Both the position numbers and the translations under genes were made by a program. Under the pieces are notes generated by a model. It worked only from the letters and a program-made list of their open reading frames with translations, searched no databases and was not told where the DNA came from. Positions 30,684 to 39,472 of a DNA stretch of 64,000 nt are shown here, in pieces (position 1 is the first letter of the stretch; each line of letters begins with the position of its first letter). The DNA is from Synechococcus sp. CS-1325 (GTDB lineage Bacteria > Cyanobacteriota > Cyanobacteriia > PCC-6307 > Cyanobiaceae): assembly GCA_025128135.1 (NCBI GenBank), contig JAHLYW010000021.1:1-64000 (forward strand). The letters run 5' to 3'.

Positions 30684-30893
30684 ATTGTCTTCCTGCCCAG
30701 CAGGCAGGCACTCAAGTGGTTCACGCTGAGCTATCAGCGATGATGAACATTACTGAATCTTGTGTTCAAGTGCCGAGTAGGGCGTTCACAACCCAGGCAA
30801 TGGCCATGAAAATGATGAAGCAAGGCTGGCTGCAATCCCAGGAGTGGGAGGGCTGGCAAACGTATTCGGCTCGCCATAGAACACGAATGTTGC

Positions 30894-33263
30894 TCAACCG
30901 ATTCCGGTGCGGCAGAGGTTGAGCACGTCGGCCATCGAGCGGATCTGATCCATCGTGGTTCGTAATTGGGAGGCGCTGATCAGTTCCACCTTCAGGTCGA
31001 TGCAGGCTGGTTTGCCATAGGCGGTGCGCACGCGGGCATCGCTCACATTGATGCGGCTGTCGGAGAGGCGGGTGAGGATGTCCTTCAGCACGCCGACCCG
31101 ATCGAGCACTTCGATCCGCATCTGCACCGGATACCGGCGGTGCTGCGGGTCGGCGAGCGGATTCCAGCGCACCGGCAGCCGGCGTTCCACCGGCATCTGG
31201 TTGACGTTGGCGCAATCCTGGCGGTGGATGGTGATGCCGTGGTTGCCGAGGGCGACGCTGCCCACGATCGCCTCCCCCGGCAAGGGGCAACAGCAGCCCC
31301 CGAGCCGATACTCCAACCCCTCCAGCCCCAGGATGGCGGCGCCGCCGGCATCGGCTCCGGCGGTTGAATCAGCACCCGGGCCGCCTCCGGCCCTGGCCGC
31401 CACGCTTCGGGCCAGCTCTTCATTCGAGAGCACCGGGGCGGTGGCGGCGCTGGCCAGCCGCACCTCCTCCCGCAACCGGTTGAGCACCTGATGCAGGGTG
31501 ACACCACCGAAGCCGAGCGAAGCGAGCAGATCCTCCGTGCTGCCCAGATTGCAGCGGCGAGCCACCTTGGCGAGGGCCTCGCCATTGATCAGCGCATCGA
31601 AGCCGTTGCGGCCCAGTTCGCGCTCCAGCAGCTCCCGACCCCGCAGGATGTTTTCCTGGCGATGGCTGCGCTTATACCACTGGCGGATACGGTTGCGCGC
31701 CGTCGGGGTGGCCACGAAGTTGAGCCAGTCGAGGCTCGGCCGCGCCGTTTTCGTGGTGATCACCTGGACGAAATCACCGTTCTGCAACGGCGTGGCCAGG
31801 GGACAGAGCCGGTCGTTGATGCGGACGCCCTGGCAATGATTACCCACCTCGGAGTGGATCCGATAGGCGAAATCCACGGCGGTGGAGCCGGTGCGTAACC
31901 CCACCACATCCCCCTTGGGGGTGAAGACGAACACCTCCTCATCGAACAGGTCTTCTTTGATCGAGGCGAGATAGTCGCTGCTGTCTTCGCCGCCACCGTC
32001 CTGTTGCCAATCAACCAGCTGACGCAGCCAGTTGAAACGATCGGTGTCACCCCCGGCGGCCGGTGATCCCCCCTCCTTGTACTTCCAGTGGGCGGCGATG
32101 CCGTACTCCGCAACCTGATGCATCTCCGTGGTGCGGATCTGCACCTCCACCGGCCTGTGCCTGCCGATCACCGCCGTGTGCAACGACTGATAGCCGTTCG
32201 GCTTGGGCAGACCGATGTAATCCTTGAAGCGGCCGGGAATCGGCCGGAAGGTGTCGTGCACCACGGCCAGAGCCCTGTAACAGCCCTCCACATTGGTGGT
32301 GAGGATGCGTACGGCCGCCACATCGAAGATTTCGTGGAAGGCCTTCTGCTGGTGGCGCATCTTGCTCCAGATCCCATACAGATGCTTCGGGCGGCCGGTG
32401 ACCTCGCACTGGCTCAGCCCAGCCGCCCTGAGGCGATCCTTGAGCAGGGACACGGTGACCGCAAGCCGGTCTTCCCGGTCGCTGCGCTTGCTGGCGACCT
32501 CCTGCTTGATCTCGCGATACGACTCGGGCTCGAGAATCTTGAAGGCCAGATCCTCCAGCTCCCATTTGAAGCGGCCGATGCCGAGGCGGTTGGCCAGCGG
32601 CGCGTAGATCTCACGGGTTTCGCGTGCGATCCGCAACTGCTTCTCCGGTTTGAGCGCCCCGAGCGTGCGCATGTTGTGGAGGCGATCAGCCAGCTTCACC
32701 AGCACGACGCGGATGTCGCTGGCCATGGCCAGGAACATGCGGCGCAGGTTCTCGGCCTGGGCCTCGGTGTGGTTGGTGAAGTGGATGCCACCCAGCTTGG
32801 TGACCCCCTCGACCAGCGCCCGCACCTCCGCCCCGAAGTGGGCCTCCAGCTGCTCGGAGCTCACCTCGGTGTCCTCGACCACGTCGTGGAGGAATCCGGC
32901 GGCGATCACGCAGGGGCTGGCGCCGATATCGCGCAGCAGATCGGCGACAGCGATCGGATGAATGATGTATGGCTCGCCGGTGGCCCTCACCTGGCCGTCA
33001 TGGAGCTGGAAGGCGAAATCAAAAGCTCGAGCCAGCAGGGCTTCGCCATCGCTGGGGCAGCTCTCCCCTGCTGCCGGTGGAACCTGCTCGATGCAGGCCT
33101 CCAACCAGGACGGCAGGGCAACGCCGTAGTCGGCGGCCACCTGGATCCGCTTGCGGCCGAGCAGGAAGGCGGGGCCGCTTGGCTGGGAACCGCTGCCGGC
33201 ACTGAAAACCGCCGGGGCTTCGCCCCGCGGGCGGGTGATCAGGGAGCCGGCGATTTCGGTCAT
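30894..33263 (-). CDS. spoT: Bifunctional (p)ppGpp synthetase/hydrolase
   Basis: This Rel/SpoT enzyme (789 residues from ATG at 33263) sets levels of the stringent-response alarmone. Domains in order are the HD hydrolase (AAGFLHDVVEDT and VKLADRLHNMRTLG intact), the synthetase (GRPKHLYGIWSKM, GLPKPNGYQSLHTAVIG, VEVQIRTTEMH), the TGS domain (VFTPKGDVVGLRTGSTAVDF), a helical and Cys-containing region (RLGGCCCPLPGEAIVG) and a C-terminal ACT domain. Both activities therefore look intact. It is transcribed toward ocp, and its stop is 210 bases from the ocp stop. Confidence 0.95.
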   Translation of the reverse strand: MTEIAGSLITRPRGEAPAVFSAGSGSQPSGPAFLLGRKRIQVAADYGVALPSWLEACIEQVPPAAGESCPSDGEALLARAFDFAFQLHDGQVRATGEPYIIHPIAVADLLRDIGASPCVIAAGFLHDVVEDTEVSSEQLEAHFGAEVRALVEGVTKLGGIHFTNHTEAQAENLRRMFLAMASDIRVVLVKLADRLHNMRTLGALKPEKQLRIARETREIYAPLANRLGIGRFKWELEDLAFKILEPESYREIKQEVASKRSDREDRLAVTVSLLKDRLRAAGLSQCEVTGRPKHLYGIWSKMRHQQKAFHEIFDVAAVRILTTNVEGCYRALAVVHDTFRPIPGRFKDYIGLPKPNGYQSLHTAVIGRHRPVEVQIRTTEMHQVAEYGIAAHWKYKEGGSPAAGGDTDRFNWLRQLVDWQQDGGGEDSSDYLASIKEDLFDEEVFVFTPKGDVVGLRTGSTAVDFAYRIHSEVGNHCQGVRINDRLCPLATPLQNGDFVQVITTKTARPSLDWLNFVATPTARNRIRQWYKRSHRQENILRGRELLERELGRNGFDALINGEALAKVARRCNLGSTEDLLASLGFGGVTLHQVLNRLREEVRLASAATAPVLSNEELARSVAARAGGGPGADSTAGADAGGAAILGLEGLEYRLGGCCCPLPGEAIVGSVALGNHGITIHRQDCANVNQMPVERRLPVRWNPLADPQHRRYPVQMRIEVLDRVGVLKDILTRLSDSRINVSDARVRTAYGKPACIDLKVELISASQLRTTMDQIRSMADVLNLCRTGIG

Positions 33264-33332
33264 CGGAGCTGGCTGATCATTTGATAGTAGGCAAAATGAC
33301 CTGACAACGGCCACCTGACCATCGATCGCTCC

Positions 33333-34952
33333 ATGGCCGCACCCCGCAGCCCTGGCCCGGTGCTGACGATCCACGATCTCGTGGTGAGCTACCCGGGTTC
33401 CACGGCCGCACCCACCCTGCAGGGCCTGGACCTGCGGCTCGACCCCGGCGACCGGCTGGCCCTGGTGGGGCCCTCGGGCTGCGGCAAGAGCACCGTGGCC
33501 AGGGCCGTGCTGCAGCTGCTGCCCGCCGGCAGCGTCTGCAACGGAGAGCTGCTGCTGGTCGGCGAGGATCCGCGCCGATTGAACCGTCCGGCCCTGCGCC
33601 GCCTGCGGGGTGAGGCGGTGGGCCTGGTCTTCCAGGATCCGATGACCCGGCTGAATCCGCTGCTCCGGGTGGGGGACCATCTCACCGACACCCTTGCCGC
33701 CCATCGACCTGACTGGTCACGACGGCGACGGCGGCAGCGGGCCGCTGAGCTGCTGCAGCGGGTGGGGATCGGCCCGGAGCGCTACGACAGCTATCCCCAT
33801 GCGTTCAGTGGCGGCATGCGCCAGCGGCTGGCGATCGCCCTGGCGATGGCGCTCGAGCCCGCCCTGGTGATCGCCGATGAACCCACCACCAGCCTGGATG
33901 TGGCGGTGGCGGCCCAGGTGATGGCCGAGCTCACCGGCCTCTGCCGCGACAGTGGCAGCGCCCTGCTGCTGATCAGCCACGACCTGGCCATGGCAGGCCG
34001 CTGGTGCGACCAGATCGCCGTGCTGGATCAGGGGCGCCTAGTGGAGCAGGCCGCCTCCACGATCCTGCTCACCCAGCCTTGCGCCCCCCTGACCCAGCGG
34101 TTGGTGGCCGCCGCCCGGCTGCGGGAGGGGGGACGCTCGCCCCTGGCCCAGCAGGCGGCGGCACTGCTGGAGGTGGAGGAGCTGCGCTGCTGGCACCCGC
34201 TGCCGTCGCTGCCGTGGCAACGCCGCTGGCTCAAGGCCGTCGACGGGGTGGGCCTGCAGCTGCGGGAAGGCGAAACAGTGGGCGTGGTGGGGGCTTCCGG
34301 CTGTGGCAAGAGCACCCTCTGCCGCGCCCTGATGGGCCTCACCCCGGTGCGCGGCGGGGCGGTGCGGCTGCAGGGCCGCAACCTGCGCGAACTGGGCGGC
34401 CGTGAGCTGCGCCAGGCCCGGCGCCGCATCCAGATGGTGTTCCAGGACCCGCTCGCCTGCCTCAACCCGGCAATGACGATTGGAGAGGCCGTGGCCGATC
34501 CGCTGTTGATCCATCGGCTGGCCGGTCGCAGCGAAGCACGGCAACGGGCACGACGCGGGCTTGAAGCGGTGGGACTGAGCCCGGCCGAGGCGTTCGAGAA
34601 CCGCCTGCCGCGCCAGCTCTCCGGCGGCCAGCAGCAACGGGTGGCGATCGCCCGGGCCCTGATCCTGGAGCCCGCCGTGCTGCTCTGCGACGAGAGCGTC
34701 AGCATGCTCGACGCCGAGGTGCAGGCGGAGGTGCTGGCCCTGCTGCGGGAGCTGCAGCGGCGCCTGGGCCTGGGGATACTGTTCATCACCCACGACCTCT
34801 CGGTGGCGAGCGGCTTCTGCCAGCGGGTGATCGTGCTCGATGGCGGCCGCATCGTCGAAGAGGGCCCCGGCGATCGGCTGCTGGAGCAGCCTCAGGCGGC
34901 GATCACCCGCCAGCTGGTGGCGGCTTCGCCCCGGCTGCCCGCCCTGGCCTGA
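33333..34952 (+). CDS. Double-ATPase ABC protein of the dipeptide/oligopeptide type
   Basis: A 539-residue protein with two complete nucleotide-binding domains in one chain (YejF-like layout). The first has Walker A GPSGCGKST, signature FSGGMRQRLAIALAMAL and DEPTTSLD. The second has GASGCGKST, LSGGQQQRVAIARAL and DESVSMLD, where the usual Pro after DE is Ser. Such proteins drive uptake of peptides, nickel or similar solutes (DppD/DppF family). No permease or binding protein is adjacent, so its partners are elsewhere. Nickel supply for urease is possible but speculative. The CLC gene begins eight bases after its stop. Confidence 0.9.
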   Translation: MAAPRSPGPVLTIHDLVVSYPGSTAAPTLQGLDLRLDPGDRLALVGPSGCGKSTVARAVLQLLPAGSVCNGELLLVGEDPRRLNRPALRRLRGEAVGLVFQDPMTRLNPLLRVGDHLTDTLAAHRPDWSRRRRRQRAAELLQRVGIGPERYDSYPHAFSGGMRQRLAIALAMALEPALVIADEPTTSLDVAVAAQVMAELTGLCRDSGSALLLISHDLAMAGRWCDQIAVLDQGRLVEQAASTILLTQPCAPLTQRLVAAARLREGGRSPLAQQAAALLEVEELRCWHPLPSLPWQRRWLKAVDGVGLQLREGETVGVVGASGCGKSTLCRALMGLTPVRGGAVRLQGRNLRELGGRELRQARRRIQMVFQDPLACLNPAMTIGEAVADPLLIHRLAGRSEARQRARRGLEAVGLSPAEAFENRLPRQLSGGQQQRVAIARALILEPAVLLCDESVSMLDAEVQAEVLALLRELQRRLGLGILFITHDLSVASGFCQRVIVLDGGRIVEEGPGDRLLEQPQAAITRQLVAASPRLPALA

Positions 34953-34960
34953 CTGACCCG

Positions 34961-36280
34961 ATGACCGTCACACCCTCTCAACGCCGCCGCAAGCTGCGCC
35001 GCCTGCTGGGCCTTTTTCTGCTGGTCAACGCGATCGGCATCGGCGTGGCCGCGGCGATCTGGCTCTATGGCCAGGAGATCCAGGCGGTGAACAACCTGCG
35101 GCTCCAACTGGCCGCCCGCCTGCCACGGCCGCTCGTGCTCCCGCTGATCGGCGTGCTGGGCGGCGGCATCGCCGGCGGCCTGATCGCCTTCCTGGAGCCT
35201 GGCGCCAAGGGCTCGGGAATCGTGCAGGTGATGCTCTGGCTGCGGGGTGTGCCGATCCCGATGGGCTGGCGGGTGGCGGTGGTGAAGCTGCTGGCCAGCG
35301 GCATCGCGATCGGCAGCGGCATCCCGGTGGGGCCGGAGGGCCCCTCGATCCAGATCGGTGCCTCCCTGGCCCGGGAATCCGCCGATGCCCTCCAGGCTGA
35401 TGGCGGTGATCGGCGCCTGGCGGTGGCGATCGGCAGCGGTGCCGGCCTCGCCGCGATCTTCCATTCGCCGCTGGGGGGGCTGGCCTACAGCCTTGAAGAA
35501 CTTCTGAAGCGAGCCGACATTCGCGTGAATGCGATCGCCGCCTTCGCCACCTTCGCCACCGTGGCCTGGACCCGGCTGCTGGCCGGTCATGGCGGCGGAC
35601 CCGCCTGGCTGAAGCAGCTGGCGCCGATCATCAGCTTCCCCAGCCAGCTGAGCGAATTCCGGCTGGTGGATGTACCGGTGCTGCTGCTGCTTGGGGCGGC
35701 AGCCGGGCTGCTGGCCATGCAGTATCAGCGCTGGATCCTGAAGATGCGGCAGGGCTTCTTCCGGCTGCGGCTGCCGGTCTGGCAGTTGCTGCCGCTGGTG
35801 GGGCTGGCGATCGGCCTGGGCTGGTCGCTGCTGCCGCCTTCCTTCGACAACCCCGACAGCCTCGGCTTCGACGCCCTGCAGGGCCTCGACACACCGCTCA
35901 AGGCCCTGGTGGCCCTTGGGGTGCAGGCGGCGGGTACGGCCGTGGCCGTGGCGGCGGAAGCCCCCGGCGGCTTCCTCGCCCCGGCCCTGGTGGTGGGCGC
36001 CTGCCTCGGCACCCTGATGCAGCAGCTCTGCCTGCTGCTCTTCCACACCGCCCCGGCCACCCTGCTGTTCGCCGGCGGCGGCGCCTTCCTCGGAGCCCTC
36101 ACCCGCACGCCGCTCACGGCGATCCTGCTCACCTTCGAACTCAGCAAGGACTACGCCCTGCTGCTGCCGATCGGCTTCGCCACGCTCACGGCGATCGCCG
36201 TGGCCGACCTGTACGAGCGCGACACGATCTTCGACCTGCTGCGCCAGGAAGCCCTGCGCGAGCTGGAGCCAAGGGAGTGA
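34961..36280 (+). CDS. CLC-family chloride channel/antiporter
   Basis: A 439-residue integral membrane protein with about ten hydrophobic spans. The selectivity motifs are GSGIPVGPEGPSIQIG, which includes the gating Glu in PEGPS, and EAPGGFLAPALVVGACLG. C-terminal GGGAFLGALTRTPLTAILL is also typical. It moves chloride or a similar anion, either as a channel or in exchange for protons. There is no CBS domain. Its stop overlaps the GTG start of the MFS gene (GTGA). Confidence 0.92.
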   Translation: MTVTPSQRRRKLRRLLGLFLLVNAIGIGVAAAIWLYGQEIQAVNNLRLQLAARLPRPLVLPLIGVLGGGIAGGLIAFLEPGAKGSGIVQVMLWLRGVPIPMGWRVAVVKLLASGIAIGSGIPVGPEGPSIQIGASLARESADALQADGGDRRLAVAIGSGAGLAAIFHSPLGGLAYSLEELLKRADIRVNAIAAFATFATVAWTRLLAGHGGGPAWLKQLAPIISFPSQLSEFRLVDVPVLLLLGAAAGLLAMQYQRWILKMRQGFFRLRLPVWQLLPLVGLAIGLGWSLLPPSFDNPDSLGFDALQGLDTPLKALVALGVQAAGTAVAVAAEAPGGFLAPALVVGACLGTLMQQLCLLLFHTAPATLLFAGGGAFLGALTRTPLTAILLTFELSKDYALLLPIGFATLTAIAVADLYERDTIFDLLRQEALRELEPRE

Positions 36281-37683
36281 ACCAGGCTCCTGTCGCCTTG
36301 GTCGAGCCGATCGATCTGCTGGCGATGCCGGCGACCCTGCGGCGGCGCACGCTTGTTGCCTACGGGATCGGCGATGCCGGCACCGGCATGGCCGCGGCGC
36401 TGATCGGCTTTTACCTGTTTGTGTTCTACACGCAGATCGCCGGGCTGCCCCCCTGGCTGGCCGGGCTGGTGCTGATGGTGGGACGGGCCTGGGATGCGGT
36501 GAGCGATCAGCTGCTCGGCTGGCTGAGTGATCGGACCCGCAGCCGACTGGGGCCCCGCCTTCCCTGGATGATCGGCAGCGCCGTGCCACTTGGCGTGAGC
36601 ATGGCCCTGATGTGGTGGTTTCCGCCGGGCGGCGAGCTGCTGCGCTTCGGCTGGTTCGTGCTGATCTCGGTGCTGTTCATGGCCGCGTACACCGGCGTGA
36701 ACCTCCCCTACTGCGCCCTCGCCACCGAGCTCACCGGAGACACCCGGCTGCGCACCCGTCTCAACGCGGCCCGCTTCACCGGCTCGATCCTCAGCAGCCT
36801 GGTGGGCCTGCTGCTGGGGGCCCTGCTGGTGGGCGGAGGCGCCCCCGGCTACCTCTGGATGGGGGTGGCCAGTGGCGCCGTGGCGATCGTGGCCACCCTG
36901 CTCTGCTGCTGGGGCCTGGCCCCAGCAGCCCGGGTGTGCCGGCGGCCATCGGGGCGCGCCGAGCCGATCACCACCCAGCTGCTCCGGATTCGCCGCAATG
37001 GCCGCTTTCTGCGGGTGGTGGGCCTCTACCTGCTGCTCTGGGGTGCCCTGCAGCTGATGCAGCCGGTGTCGCTGCTCTACCTCTCCGAGGTGATGCACGT
37101 ACCGATGGATTGGAGCACCTGGATACTGATCCCGTTCCAGCTCAGTGCCATGGCGGGGCTGGAACTCTGGAGCCGGCTGGCGGCCCAGCGCGGCCGGCTG
37201 TGCGCCCTGCGCTGGGGCTGTGGGCTCTGGATCGCCATGGGGGCTCTGGCCATGGTGCTGGTGCCCCTTGATCCCGGCCTGGCCCCGTTCGCCAGCCTGG
37301 CCAACGGGCTCAGGTTCACCCTGCTGCTGCTCGTGGTGCTGCTGATGGGTCTGGGAGCCTCCACCGCCTACCTGATGCCCTGGTCGCTGCTGCCGGATGC
37401 GATCGATGCCGACCCGGAGCGGCCCGCCGGCCTGTTCACCGCCTGGATGGTGCTGACCCAGAAGCTGGGCAGTGCCGTATCGGTGTTCCTGCTCGGCAAC
37501 CTGCTCAGCTGGAGCGGCTTCGTGGCCGGGCAGACCCTGGAGCAACCCCAGACAGCGCTGCTGACAATCCGGCTCAGCATCGGCCTGATTCCGGCCACCC
37601 TGGTGCTGCTCGGTCTGCTGGTGATGCGGGGCTGGCCGCGGCGTTCAGCCCCGTCAGGGTTCGCTCCAGGCCATCAAGAATGA
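36277..37683 (+). CDS. MFS transporter of the glycoside-pentoside-hexuronide type
   Basis: A 468-residue carrier with about 12 membrane spans. YGIGDAGTGMAAALIGFYLF opens the protein. The GPH-family loop is SDRTRSRLGPRLPWM, followed by LPYCALATELTGDTRLRT. GPH carriers couple sugar uptake to sodium or protons, though cyanobacterial members have no proven substrate. The start is a GTG overlapping the CLC stop by four bases, implying translational coupling. The 3' end overlaps the convergent TetR gene by 110 bases. Confidence 0.88.
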   Translation: MNQAPVALVEPIDLLAMPATLRRRTLVAYGIGDAGTGMAAALIGFYLFVFYTQIAGLPPWLAGLVLMVGRAWDAVSDQLLGWLSDRTRSRLGPRLPWMIGSAVPLGVSMALMWWFPPGGELLRFGWFVLISVLFMAAYTGVNLPYCALATELTGDTRLRTRLNAARFTGSILSSLVGLLLGALLVGGGAPGYLWMGVASGAVAIVATLLCCWGLAPAARVCRRPSGRAEPITTQLLRIRRNGRFLRVVGLYLLLWGALQLMQPVSLLYLSEVMHVPMDWSTWILIPFQLSAMAGLELWSRLAAQRGRLCALRWGCGLWIAMGALAMVLVPLDPGLAPFASLANGLRFTLLLLVVLLMGLGASTAYLMPWSLLPDAIDADPERPAGLFTAWMVLTQKLGSAVSVFLLGNLLSWSGFVAGQTLEQPQTALLTIRLSIGLIPATLVLLGLLVMRGWPRRSAPSGFAPGHQE

Positions 37684-38350
37684 AGGCGAGACCGAAGCCG
37701 AAGACATGGAGCCCGTCGTAGCGGCGTGCGATCACCTCCAGGGTGAGCCCGTTCAGGTGGGGATAACGATCGGCGGGAAGCTGCGGCAGGAAGGTGGCGG
37801 CGATCGCGGCGTAATCGTGCGCCTCGATCGGGAAATTCAGCTCCTGCAGGGTGAACCCATAGACGTGGTTGTCGATGGCGTTCAATCCATGGTCGGCCTG
37901 CTGCAGGGAAAAGCCCGCCTCCGCCAGGCAGCCGAGCGAAGCATCCACATAACGCAGCATGGCCGGCCCCGTGTTCAGCCGCGACAGAATCGCCAGCGCC
38001 GCCCAGGGATGGAGGCGCAGGACCTGGTGGGCTGAAGCGGCCCGCTCCCGCATCGCCGCTTTCCAGTCCCCGCCGATCGCCGGCAGGGCGATTTCGCCGA
38101 CCACGATTTCAACCAGGCCGTCCACGATGGCGTCGCGGCTGGCCACGTGGTTGTAGAGCGACATCGCCTTGACGCCGAGCGCTTCGGCGAGCTTCCGCAT
38201 CGTGAGCACAGCCAGCCCTCCCTGATCGGCGATCTCCAGGGCCGCGTGCAGAACCCGCTCCCGACTGAGGGGCAGCCGGGCGATCGGCTGCTGAGAGCTC
38301 AGCCCTGCCCGGTTCTCCGGCTCCAATCCCGACCCGCCAGTGCGAACCAA
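37574..38350 (-). CDS. TetR-family transcriptional regulator
   Basis: The N-terminal helix-turn-helix is clear: RERVLHAALEIADQGG, then LTMRKLAEALGVKAMSLYNH. It is followed by the ligand domain of the TetR_C type (HPWAALAILSRLNTGPAMLR, GFTLQELNFP). The start is uncertain. TTG at 38350 is used because it lies just inside the operator-like repeats, but later non-ATG codons are possible. It is divergent from the quinone oxidoreductase gene at 38396 and probably represses it and itself. Confidence 0.85.
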   Translation of the reverse strand: MVRTGGSGLEPENRAGLSSQQPIARLPLSRERVLHAALEIADQGGLAVLTMRKLAEALGVKAMSLYNHVASRDAIVDGLVEIVVGEIALPAIGGDWKAAMRERAASAHQVLRLHPWAALAILSRLNTGPAMLRYVDASLGCLAEAGFSLQQADHGLNAIDNHVYGFTLQELNFPIEAHDYAAIAATFLPQLPADRYPHLNGLTLEVIARRYDGLHVFGFGLAFILDGLERTLTGLNAAASPASPADRAAPGWPESGRC

Positions 38351-38351
38351 G

Positions 38352-38382
38352 CTTACGGTGTATGCTTTGCTTACGTTGTAAG
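38352..38382. promoter_or_regulatory. Tandem TetR-operator-like palindromes
   Basis: CTTACGTTGTAAG (38370-38382) is a perfect palindrome with a 3-base centre. CTTACGGTGTATG (38352-38364) is the same pattern with one mismatch, 18 bases away. The pair sits between the divergent TetR and quinone-oxidoreductase genes, the expected place for TetR binding. Confidence 0.7.
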
Positions 38383-38395
38383 TAGTGGTGAGGCC

Positions 38396-39472
38396 ATGGC
38401 GGTTCACGGCAGGGCGCAAGCGCCGCAGACAGGCAGCAACCAGGCCGGCGGCTCCACCCCGCTCCCCGCCACGATGCAGGCGATCACCCAGGAGATCTAC
38501 GGCTCGCCGGCGGTGCTCTCGCTCCAGACGGTTCCTGTCCCCACGATCGGCCCCCAGGAGGTGCTGATCAGGGTTCACTCCAGCTCTGTCCATGCCGGTG
38601 ACTGGCATCTGATGCGTGGTGAACCCTTCCTGGTGATCCGCCTGCTGTACGGAGGCCTGCGCCGGCCGAAGATCCGGACCCTCGGCTGTGATGTGGCCGG
38701 CACAGTGGTGGCCATCGGCAAGGGAGTCAGCCGCTTCCAGCCCGGCGATGCGGTGTTCGGCGATCTCTCTGAGTGCGGCTTCGGCGCCTTTGCCGAATAC
38801 GCCCGCGCCTCTGAATCATCGGCCCTGGCGATCAAACCGGCCTCGGTCGGATTCGAAGCCGCCGGCACGGTGGCCTGCTCGGCCCTGTCGGCCCTGCAGG
38901 GCCTGCGCGATCTGGGCCGGCTTGAGGCGGGACAGAAGGTGCTGATTCACGGAGCCGCCGGTGGGGTGGGCTCCTTCGCGGTGCAGATCGCCAAAGCCTT
39001 CGGCGCTGAAGTGACCGGCGCCTGCAGCGCCGCCAAACAGGCCATGGTGCGCTCGATCGGCGCCGACCACGTCATCGACTCGGCCGGGGCGGATTTCAGC
39101 GCGGATGGCCGCCGCTACGACCTGATCCTAGATACGGCGGCCTTTCGGCCCCTGGCCGACTTCCTGCCGGCCCTGACGCCAACCGGCACCTACGTGCTGG
39201 TGGGTGGCTCGATGGCGCGTTTCTTCCAGGTGATGCTCTGGCAGGGACCCTGGATCTGCCGCACCAGCCGCCGCCGGGTTGCCGTGCTGGCCTCGAACCC
39301 CAATCCGCTCGATCTGCAGGTCCTGGCCGATCTGCTCGAAGCCGGCAAGATCACGCCGTTCATCGATCGCCGCTGCGGCCTGAAGGACGTTCCCGCGGCG
39401 CTGGCAGCCCTTGAGCAGCGGCAGGTTCAGGGCAAGGTCGCCATTGCGGTAGGCGCTGAACCGGCCTCGTAG
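38396..39472 (+). CDS. Quinone oxidoreductase / zinc-less MDR family NAD(P)H enzyme
   Basis: A 358-residue medium-chain reductase. The GroES-like N-terminal domain includes EVLIRVHSSSVHAGDWHLMR and GCDVAGTVVAIGKGVSRFQP. The nucleotide-binding motif is VLIHGAAGGVGSFAVQIAKA, followed by GADHVID. No structural-zinc cysteines are seen. It probably reduces quinones or enones, a stress role in keeping with control by the divergent TetR. The first 26 residues are a poorly conserved extension; the ATG of MQAITQEIYG is an alternative start. It overlaps the convergent SulP gene by 46 bases. Confidence 0.9.
   Translation: MAVHGRAQAPQTGSNQAGGSTPLPATMQAITQEIYGSPAVLSLQTVPVPTIGPQEVLIRVHSSSVHAGDWHLMRGEPFLVIRLLYGGLRRPKIRTLGCDVAGTVVAIGKGVSRFQPGDAVFGDLSECGFGAFAEYARASESSALAIKPASVGFEAAGTVACSALSALQGLRDLGRLEAGQKVLIHGAAGGVGSFAVQIAKAFGAEVTGACSAAKQAMVRSIGADHVIDSAGADFSADGRRYDLILDTAAFRPLADFLPALTPTGTYVLVGGSMARFFQVMLWQGPWICRTSRRRVAVLASNPNPLDLQVLADLLEAGKITPFIDRRCGLKDVPAALAALEQRQVQGKVAIAVGAEPAS

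Noticed and set aside
30684..30893. Possible fluorescence recovery protein or small gene downstream of ocp
   Set aside because: The 210 bases hold only short frames without similarity to FRP or to known small photosynthetic proteins.
34892..36589. Long minus-strand open frame opposite the CLC channel gene
   Set aside because: The sequence is Gln/Arg/Gly-rich, typical of antisense reading in GC-rich DNA; the plus-strand CLC motifs are decisive.
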